Source of the DNA: Oligoflexia bacterium
Lineage (GTDB): Bacteria > Bdellovibrionota > UBA1018
DNA length: 64,000 nucleotides
Assembly (NCBI GenBank): GCA_031292385.1
Contig: JARLHE010000016.1
Coordinates: forward strand, 1-64,000
Direction of reading: 5' to 3'
Shown: positions 42,948 to 48,897 of the stretch, piece after piece
Layout: every line of letters begins with the position of its first letter
How positions within the stretch are numbered: position 1 is the stretch's first letter
The notes under the pieces: generated by a model
The model's database searches: none
Seen by the model: only the letters and a program-made list of their open reading frames with translations
Told to the model about the DNA's origin: nothing
Made by a program: the position numbers and the translations under genes

Positions 42948-44147
42948 ATGCTCGCGTTTCGTTCTCCGTTGGTGGGTGAAAGCCTTGCGATCCAAAACGT
43001 CCTTAAGACCATCGAAAAGGTCTCCCAGACAGACAGCACCGTACTGATTACTGGCGAGAGTGGGACGGGCAAGGAACTTTTCGCTAGAGCTATCCACGAG
43101 GCTTCGCCTCGGGCCGGAAAAGCTCTGGTTGTCGTTAACTGCGGAGCGATTCCGCCGGAACTTCTCGAAGCCGAGCTTTTTGGCCACGTGAAAGGTGCTT
43201 TCACGGGGGCGGTTCAGGCCCGCCAGGGACGCTTTGAGTTGGCGCATGGCGGCACGATCTTCCTGGATGAAGTAGGCGAGCTGCCGCTTCATCTTCAAGT
43301 CAAACTTCTTCGCGTCATCCAAACCCGTACCTTCGAAGCGGTCGGTTCTTCTAAGACCGTCGAAGTCGACGTTCGGATCATCGCGGCGACGAATCGGGAT
43401 CTCGAGGAAGCGGTTCGCGACAAGGAATTCCGCGAAGATCTTTACTATCGTTTGAATGTGATCCCGGTGAGGATTCCTTCGCTGCGCGAGCGCAAGAGCG
43501 ACATTCCGCTTCTCGTGAATCATTTCGTACAACAGTTCAATCAGATCACCGGTCATGCCGTTGAGGCTCCGAGCGGAGCGATCATGGATGCCCTTTTGGC
43601 CTACGATTGGCCGGGCAACGTGCGCGAGCTCGAGAATTTGATGGAGCGGATCGTGATCCTCAAGGGTCAGGGCAGCGTCGATTTGGGCGATCTTCCGCAT
43701 CGCTTGTTCCAGAAGTACACCGAAAGCCGCCCGAGCGGCGAAGGCGCCACGGCGGAGTGGGAATTTCCGCGCATGGTGCTTCCGCAACAAGGCTTGGATT
43801 TGAAATCGATCGTTGCCGCCTTCGAAAACCACTTGGTGGATCAGGCGTTGGCCCGCACCAACGGGAACAAGAATCGTGCGAGCGAGCTCTTGCAGATGAA
43901 TCGCACGACGTTGGTCGAAAAGCTGCGTAAGCGCGGCATGATCGTTCCGGCCGCCCAAAGCAGGGCGGAAGCGATGGCGGAAGTTGCCGAAGCGATCGCA
44001 TCGAACCAAGTGCCAACCGGTGCGACCACGGGCGCCACGATCAATAATGGCGGTAATAACGCGAACACGAACCCGACGGCGGGAAATATCGGCTCGGTCA
44101 ATCCGACGCCGATCAATCCGACTCGCGGTTTCGAGCCGAACGTTTAA
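42948..44147 (+). CDS. Receiver-less sigma-54-dependent transcriptional activator
   Basis: About 399 residues from the ATG at 42948, preceded by GGGGGAG. The AAA+ domain starts almost at the N-terminus: Walker [18 protein letters not shown] near residue 40, sigma-54 contact motif GAFTGAVQARQG, GGTIFLDEVGELPLHLQVK as Walker B, and [18 protein letters not shown] Fis-type DNA-binding helix pair contains NRASELLQMNRTTLVEKLRK near residue 300. A 70-residue Gly/Asn/Thr-rich tail (INNGGNNANTNPTAG) is unusual for the family. With no receiver or sensory domain it is probably always competent, or controlled by a partner protein. Targets are unknown. Confidence 0.9.
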   Translation: MLAFRSPLVGESLAIQNVLKTIEKVSQTDSTVLITGESGTGKELFARAIHEASPRAGKALVVVNCGAIPPELLEAELFGHVKGAFTGAVQARQGRFELAHGGTIFLDEVGELPLHLQVKLLRVIQTRTFEAVGSSKTVEVDVRIIAATNRDLEEAVRDKEFREDLYYRLNVIPVRIPSLRERKSDIPLLVNHFVQQFNQITGHAVEAPSGAIMDALLAYDWPGNVRELENLMERIVILKGQGSVDLGDLPHRLFQKYTESRPSGEGATAEWEFPRMVLPQQGLDLKSIVAAFENHLVDQALARTNGNKNRASELLQMNRTTLVEKLRKRGMIVPAAQSRAEAMAEVAEAIASNQVPTGATTGATINNGGNNANTNPTAGNIGSVNPTPINPTRGFEPNV

Positions 44148-44175
44148 GTCTTTTGTTTTTCCATGAATCGAGAAA

Positions 44176-44203
44176 GGGAGCCGGAAACGGCTCCCTTTTT
44201 TTT
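44176..44203 (+). terminator. Rho-independent terminator after the activator gene
   Basis: A perfect 8-bp GC stem (GGGAGCCG / CGGCTCCC) with a GAAA loop is followed by eight T residues. It lies 29 bp after the stop at 44147 and would end transcription of the sigma-54 activator. Confidence 0.93.
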
Positions 44204-44224
44204 CGGGCATCGGGCATCGGGCAT
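44204..44224. repeat. Three tandem copies of CGGGCAT
   Basis: Exact 7-bp tandem repeat right after the terminator T-run and just before the stop of the minus-strand four-helix-bundle gene. It might mark an insertion or slippage scar. Confidence 0.8.
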
Positions 44225-44228
44225 CGAG

Positions 44229-44525
44229 TTAACTTTGAACCAGTTTGAAGAGATGCGCGCCTAGCGCGTCAGCTCGGGTGCGAAGCGTTTCCAGATTTTC
44301 CTCGAGATCGATGATGGCTTGAACTTCCCTAAGTGATGCGAATGCGATGACGTAAAACCGCTTACGGTCTTTTCGGCTTGAGCGTGCCGAACCCTCTGAC
44401 AGGTTAAGCGCCACGCTGCTGCTCGCTCGGAGCAACTGATCTTTGAGATAGCTTGGCAGCGGTTTGCGTTTGCAGTCTCGGTGGAGCTGCACGGCTAACT
44501 GATAAATTCTGAAATTTTTGAGCAT
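44229..44525 (-). CDS. Four-helix-bundle protein (S23 / 23S rRNA intervening-sequence family), copy A
   Basis: The product has 98 residues. MLKNFRIYQLAVQLHRDC and LLRASSSVALNLSEGSARSS, followed by FYVIAFASLREVQAIIDL, match the four-helix-bundle family found in 23S rRNA intervening sequences and as stand-alone genes; the Avd accessory protein of diversity-generating retroelements has the same fold. Function of stand-alone members is poorly known, and RNA or protein binding is suspected. Its divergent partner at 44629 is about half identical. AAGGAG lies 16 bp before the ATG at the edge of the shared palindrome. Confidence 0.83.
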   Translation of the reverse strand: MLKNFRIYQLAVQLHRDCKRKPLPSYLKDQLLRASSSVALNLSEGSARSSRKDRKRFYVIAFASLREVQAIIDLEENLETLRTRADALGAHLFKLVQS

Positions 44526-44541
44526 AAAATCGAGGCTCTCC

Positions 44542-44614
44542 TTGTTTTTGGTTTTTTAAAAAATTCACGTCTCGCTCGGGCGTGGACGTGAATTTTTTAA
44601 AAAACCAAAAACAA
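44542..44614. repeat. 30-bp-arm palindrome between divergent four-helix-bundle genes
   Basis: Arms 44542-44571 and 44585-44614 are perfect inverted copies with a 13-nt loop (44572-44584). An additional CTCC/GGAG pair lies just outside with a one-base offset, so each ribosome-binding site abuts its arm. The arms are AT-rich (TTTTTTAAAAAA core), unlike the surrounding DNA. Confidence 0.93.
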
Positions 44615-44628
44615 AGGAGATAAAAACC

Positions 44629-44925
44629 ATGCTCAAAAATTTCAGAACATTCGATCTCGCTGTGCAGCTTTACCGAGGCTGTGAACAGGTCCAAGCCAAA
44701 TCGCTTCTCAAAGATCAGTTGCTCAGAGCGAGTCTCAGTATCGTGCTCAACACGTCAGAAGGCTCAGCAAAGCCCACGGCTAAAGATCGCAGAAGGTTTT
44801 ACGGAATCGCTCTCGGCAGTTGCCGGGAGGTTCAAGCGCTTCTCATGCTCTTAAAACAGGATGCGCTCTTTCAGCTATCCGACCAGGTAGGTGGTTGCTT
44901 GTACAAACTCACGCACAGCCACTAA
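44629..44925 (+). CDS. Four-helix-bundle protein (S23 family), copy B
   Basis: This 98-residue paralogue of copy A on the opposite strand has MLKNFRTFDLAVQLYRGC at the N-terminus, then LLRASLSIVLNTSEGSAKPT and RRFYGIALGSCREVQALLML. It keeps the family SEGSA turn and helix 3 signature. AAAGGAG is placed 9 bp before the ATG. The pair with its inner palindrome looks like an inverted duplication whose coding parts have diverged while the 5' arms stayed identical. The molecular role is unknown. Confidence 0.83.
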   Translation: MLKNFRTFDLAVQLYRGCEQVQAKSLLKDQLLRASLSIVLNTSEGSAKPTAKDRRRFYGIALGSCREVQALLMLLKQDALFQLSDQVGGCLYKLTHSH

Positions 44926-44979
44926 CTCACCCAGAACCCGAGCCGGGCCCGGTTTCCTGTTTCCCGCTGACCGCCCCTG

Positions 44980-45528
44980 TTATTCCACCACCGCGGTGCC
45001 GATTTTAACGTACGGATTCCGCACGACTCCATCGAGACCCGGCTGATGGGTGATCGACGCGGGAGTTCCCGAGGTGATTTCAAAAATGCCGTCGCTTCCC
45101 GAATCGAGCTCGACGAAGACGTCGTAGGGGAATTTTTCCGCGAAAATGGTCACGTGAAGCGTCGGGTGGCCCCAGCGGGTGGTGATTTCGCCCATCGGAA
45201 AGTTCGGGTTTTCGGCCGTGAAGTAATGGCAAGTCCCATCGAAATCGCCGCCCAAGGCGCCTTGGAACGACAGCGATTTCAGCTTGCCGAGCTGGTTGCG
45301 CGCGGGCTCGGAGACGAGCGCGGCGGCGCGGAAGGTGTTGCCATTCACTTCATCCGAACTCAGGGGCTTCAAATCGACGAAGGTGATCGAAACCTGATCG
45401 GGACAGCTGGAGACATCGAAGTCCGATTCCGACGCCCAAACCGAGTGAGCCGAAGCTAAGCCAGTCAGTAACGTCGTAATCACAGAAACCCGAGTAACTA
45501 GAACCCTGCTTATTCTCTTCGTAATCAT
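44980..45528 (-). CDS. Exported protein of unknown function
   Basis: This 182-residue protein has an N-terminal signal peptide (about residues 1-33, cut after SVWA) and a beta-rich mature domain with two cysteines (SSCPDQVS and GTCHYF) that could form a disulphide. No family is recognised. It lies about 100 bp beyond the mlaD-like stop on the same strand, so it might be the last gene of that operon, but the spacing makes independent expression equally possible. Confidence 0.58.
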   Translation of the reverse strand: MITKRISRVLVTRVSVITTLLTGLASAHSVWASESDFDVSSCPDQVSITFVDLKPLSSDEVNGNTFRAAALVSEPARNQLGKLKSLSFQGALGGDFDGTCHYFTAENPNFPMGEITTRWGHPTLHVTIFAEKFPYDVFVELDSGSDGIFEITSGTPASITHQPGLDGVVRNPYVKIGTAVVE

Positions 45529-45629
45529 GCCCTCTATTTAACGCCGCTCGCTCCATCTTTATAATGTATAAAGTAGAGATCAATATGCATCCAGCGCATA
45601 ATAAAGGCTCGGGGCCCGAAGGGAGAAGC

Positions 45630-46445
45630 TTATTTCTGGGAAGCGGCCTTTTGGTCGGCTTCTTTGATGGTCTGACGCACGAGGTTGCGAACAATCCGGT
45701 TCCGATTCGCTTCGCCCATCAAGGCCTTGGCGTTGTCATAGAGGCCCGGGTCGTTGATTACCGCGCCAAGCGTTCCAGTTCCGTTATTGATCTTGTCCGT
45801 GATGCTTTCGATGTTTTTGACGATCTTTTTCAGCTTGAAGTCATCCATCTGGTGATTGAGCTTGTCGGTGGCCTCGGAGAGGTTCTTCGCGCTGGTCGCC
45901 ATGCCTTGAAAGAACTTCTCGCTTCGGTGCTCGGCCTCGAACTCTTTCAAGAGGTGGTCGAGCGAAACGGAGATGTTGTTGAGAGAGGCCATGAGTTGGT
46001 CGCCCTGGCTCAGGAATTGGGAAAGGCTTTTGCCGGGCTGGACCTGGATCACGGAATCTTCCGGAAGTTTGGGTTTGTCTACGGATCCGGCGCTGACGGA
46101 GATGAACTTGTCGCCCAATAGGCCTTGGGTCGCGATTTCGGCAAAGGAGTCGGTTCGGATCCAAGCGCTGGCTTCTTTGGAAACATTCAGACGGATGCGG
46201 ATGTCGCGTTCTTTGTCGTCGAAGCCGATCTGGTCGACGGTGCCGATGTTCACGCCGTTCAGAACGACTTTGGCGCCGACGATCAGGCCTTCCGTATTCT
46301 GCAGATGAACCGCGTAGTGCGAGGTGCGCGAAAGCAGGTTTTCGGCGCTTCCGAGAACCAGGATAGCCGCCATCAAAAGGCCGACGCCTAAGGCGACGAA
46401 GATGCCGACGCGAAATTCGTTCTCAAGTTGTTTGGCTGGATTCAT
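45630..46445 (-). CDS. mlaD: MlaD/MCE-domain lipid transport protein
   Basis: This 271-residue protein is anchored by one N-terminal helix (VGIFVALGVGLLMAAILVLG, about 13-32). The MCE domain at about residues 38-115 includes NTEGLIVGAKVVLNGVNIGT and ATQGLLGDKFISVSAGS. The C-terminal half is helical with coiled-coil character, typical of MlaD proteins that form the periplasmic hexameric ring handing phospholipids to the MlaEF complex. The start overlaps the MlaF gene end by 4 bp. Confidence 0.9.
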   Translation of the reverse strand: MNPAKQLENEFRVGIFVALGVGLLMAAILVLGSAENLLSRTSHYAVHLQNTEGLIVGAKVVLNGVNIGTVDQIGFDDKERDIRIRLNVSKEASAWIRTDSFAEIATQGLLGDKFISVSAGSVDKPKLPEDSVIQVQPGKSLSQFLSQGDQLMASLNNISVSLDHLLKEFEAEHRSEKFFQGMATSAKNLSEATDKLNHQMDDFKLKKIVKNIESITDKINNGTGTLGAVINDPGLYDNAKALMGEANRNRIVRNLVRQTIKEADQKAASQK

Positions 46446-47209
46446 GGCTGGGGCTCCTGACCGCTGCCGTCTTCATCGCCTCGGATGAAGGCGTGGACGA
46501 ACGGGTCTTTTGAGTTACGGATGTTATCGACAGTGTCGACCGTGTAGATCTGGCCCTGCCGCAGGATGGCGATACGGTGGCAGATCTCGAACGCGGCGGG
46601 AAGATCGTGGGTGACGAAGATGCCGGTCGTGCCGCGGCTCTTGACGGATTTGATATTGCGCACGAGCCGGTGGGTGTTGATCGGATCAAGTCCTGCCGTC
46701 GGTTCGTCGAAGAGGATGATTTCGGGAGAGGAAATCGTGGCGCGCGCCAGGCCCGCTCGCTTTTGCATGCCTCCCGAAAGCTCGGCGGGGAAAAGCTCGT
46801 TCGATCCCGTCATGTCGACGGTGGCGAGCACTTCATTGACCTTTTCGAGGATTTCTTTCTCGGAAAGGCGGGTGTGCTCGCGAAGCGGGTAGGCGAGGTT
46901 GTCCTCGACCGAGAGCGAGTCGAAGAGGGCGCCGTTCTGAAACACGTAAGAGATCCGGGCCCGGATCGGAAACAGCTCGCGCTCTCCCATTTGGCTGAGG
47001 TCCTTGCCGTCGAAAATGATTTCTCCCTGATCCGGTTTTTCGAGCCCGATGATGGAGCGGAGGATGAGGCTTTTGCCGCTGCCGGAGCCACCGAGCAGCC
47101 CGAGGATCTCGTTCCAGTAGAGCTGAAAAGAGACCCCGCGGTGAACGACCTTATTCCCGAAGCTCTTATGCAGGTTTTTTATGTCTAGGGCGATTCCGCT
47201 TCGCTGCAT
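46442..47209 (-). CDS. mlaF: MlaF-type ABC transporter ATP-binding protein
   Basis: This 255-residue ABC ATPase has Walker A LLGGSGSGKSLILRSI, a Q-loop, the signature AELSGGMQKRAGLARA, Walker B EIILFDEPTAGLDPI and switch His in GIFVTHDLP. The LSGGMQKR form of the signature is characteristic of MlaF/Mkl lipid transporters. It powers lipid movement through MlaE and MlaD between the inner and outer membranes. It lies 21 bp after mlaE. Confidence 0.93.
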   Translation of the reverse strand: MQRSGIALDIKNLHKSFGNKVVHRGVSFQLYWNEILGLLGGSGSGKSLILRSIIGLEKPDQGEIIFDGKDLSQMGERELFPIRARISYVFQNGALFDSLSVEDNLAYPLREHTRLSEKEILEKVNEVLATVDMTGSNELFPAELSGGMQKRAGLARATISSPEIILFDEPTAGLDPINTHRLVRNIKSVKSRGTTGIFVTHDLPAAFEICHRIAILRQGQIYTVDTVDNIRNSKDPFVHAFIRGDEDGSGQEPQP

Positions 47210-47230
47210 TCGTCGTCTTGTCTCGCAGGT

Positions 47231-48067
47231 TCAATATTTGGGAAATACCGTTAAAAAGAAGAACTTCGTCAGGAAGAAATCGCTGACCATGATGAAGATG
47301 CTCGAGGTGACGACAACCCAGGTGGTGCTGTTTCCGACGCCCTGCGTGCCGCCTTCGGTGTTGAGCCCTTTCCAACAAGCGGTGACCGAGATGAAGAAAG
47401 CGAAAACAAAGGTCTTGGCCATGCCGGTGCTGAGGTCGACGATTCGAAGGGTTTCGAAAATTTTGGAGACGAAGAAGGCGGGGGGGATCGCCAGCTGCGT
47501 CGAGCAGACGATCATGGCGCCGAAGACGCTGATGAAGTCCGCGAAAAGGGTCAGGATCGGGAGCGCGATCATCGAAGCGAGAACGCGCGGGATCACGATT
47601 CGTTGAATGGGGCTCGTGCCCAATGCCCGGATCGCGTCGATCTGTTGCGTGACTTTCATGGAAGCCACTTCGGCGGCGATTCCGGACCCAATGCGGCCGG
47701 CGACGAGAAGGCTTGTGAAGACCGGCCCCATTTCGCGGGCGATCGCGAGGGAGACGATTTTCGGGACGTAGAGCGTGCCGCCGAATTTTTGCAGCCCCAG
47801 CCCGAATTGCAGCGCCATGACTGAGCCGGTGGCGAGCGCCGTTACGGCGACCAGGACGAAGGACTGCACGCCGATGACCAGCATCTGATCGATGAGCAGG
47901 CGAAAGTAGAACGGGCGTCGGATGATTTCGGAGCCGATTTGTTGGCAGAGGACGCCGAAGCCGCCCGCGAACCGGATGAGGGCGAGGGTTTTTTCGCCGG
48001 CGCGGATCGCGAACGAGTGAAAGTAACCGGGTTGTTCGACGGCATGTTTGATAGCTAGTTCAGACAC
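47231..48067 (-). CDS. mlaE: MlaE-type permease
   Basis: This 278-residue integral membrane permease of the MlaE/YrbE family has about five hydrophobic segments. Conserved blocks are REMGPVFTSLLVAGRIGSGI, ASMKVTQQIDAIRALGTSPI and IPRVLASMIALPILTLFADF. The N-terminal 40 residues are amphipathic and cytoplasmic. It is the second gene of the minus-strand operon: lipoprotein, mlaE, mlaF, mlaD. Confidence 0.93.
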   Translation of the reverse strand: MSELAIKHAVEQPGYFHSFAIRAGEKTLALIRFAGGFGVLCQQIGSEIIRRPFYFRLLIDQMLVIGVQSFVLVAVTALATGSVMALQFGLGLQKFGGTLYVPKIVSLAIAREMGPVFTSLLVAGRIGSGIAAEVASMKVTQQIDAIRALGTSPIQRIVIPRVLASMIALPILTLFADFISVFGAMIVCSTQLAIPPAFFVSKIFETLRIVDLSTGMAKTFVFAFFISVTACWKGLNTEGGTQGVGNSTTWVVVTSSIFIMVSDFFLTKFFFLTVFPKY

Positions 48068-48079
48068 AGCCTAACGCTA

Positions 48080-48697
48080 CTATTTGATTCGGAGAGAGGC
48101 AACGAATTCGGCGAAATCGGCCTCCTCTGAATTGAATTTTTCGGGCCGGGCCATGTAAACGAAGTCGTAGTCGCAGTGGCCGCGTTTGACGACAATGGTT
48201 CGAAGGGCCATTCGTCTGCCCTGAGTGTCGCCCGTGAGTCGTCCCTCGATGGTTGTTTGCAGGGCGGGAAGGTTGCCGGCAAGGGTGAGTGGTTCTTCTT
48301 GACGCAGTGTGACGTCCGAAATTCCCAGCAGCAAGAGATTCGTGAGAGCGTGAAGATCCTGATCCGGATTTTCCGGATCGTTTCTGCAAGCGGAATCCAA
48401 GGAGATGATGGAAGCGGTTTTCTTGGACTGATACGCGACATCGGGAATGTCGGTCGATTCGAGATTCCCCGTTTTTTCTCCCTTGGGGGAGCCGAGCTTC
48501 GTCCAGTTCGGCTTGACCTGATCGAGGTGGATCACTCCGTAGCTTTCCGATTTTTGGTCGACGGGCTTGACGTTACCGACTAGGACCGAACAGCTCGAAA
48601 AGGCCGCGCAGACGCCGATCGCGCCTAAAAGCGCGCCCCAACGCGCGGCCGGGAATTTTTCAAAAGAGCCTAAATTTTGGCGTAAATTCGGGAACAT
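48080..48697 (-). CDS. Lipoprotein heading the Mla-type operon, function unknown
   Basis: This 205-residue protein has a long cytoplasmic N-terminus before its hydrophobic segment and a lipobox-like AFSSC (Cys about residue 36). The mature part is mixed alpha/beta with no recognised motif. It is 12 bp upstream of mlaE, which suggests an outer-membrane or periplasmic accessory to lipid transport, in the place where other genomes have MlaA, MlaB, MlaC or an auxiliary lipoprotein. It shows no similarity that I can see to those. Confidence 0.65.
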   Translation of the reverse strand: MFPNLRQNLGSFEKFPAARWGALLGAIGVCAAFSSCSVLVGNVKPVDQKSESYGVIHLDQVKPNWTKLGSPKGEKTGNLESTDIPDVAYQSKKTASIISLDSACRNDPENPDQDLHALTNLLLLGISDVTLRQEEPLTLAGNLPALQTTIEGRLTGDTQGRRMALRTIVVKRGHCDYDFVYMARPEKFNSEEADFAEFVASLRIK

Positions 48698-48855
48698 TTT
48701 GACTGATTGTCGCGTTTCCTGACGCCCGGTTTATTTTTCTCGTCCCCAAACTGCCGAGGGAATGATTCTGCTCAGTCAGAAATTACCTAGTAGGAATCGA
48801 AACTTCAATCGTAATTCCGAAATTTCTGAAACGAATTCCGGCCCTGTGTCCCGGC

Positions 48856-48871
48856 TGGCACTCCAATTGCT
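48856..48871 (+). promoter_or_regulatory. Sigma-54 promoter of the flagellar cluster
   Basis: TGGCAC-N5-TTGCT, with the invariant GG (48857-48858) and GC (48869-48870) exactly 10 bases apart, matches the -24/-12 consensus at every key position. It lies 26 bp before the ATG of the TPR gene at 48898, with AGGTGGGG between. Confidence 0.9.
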
Positions 48872-48897
48872 TTGTAATTCCTCAGGTGGGGACTGTC

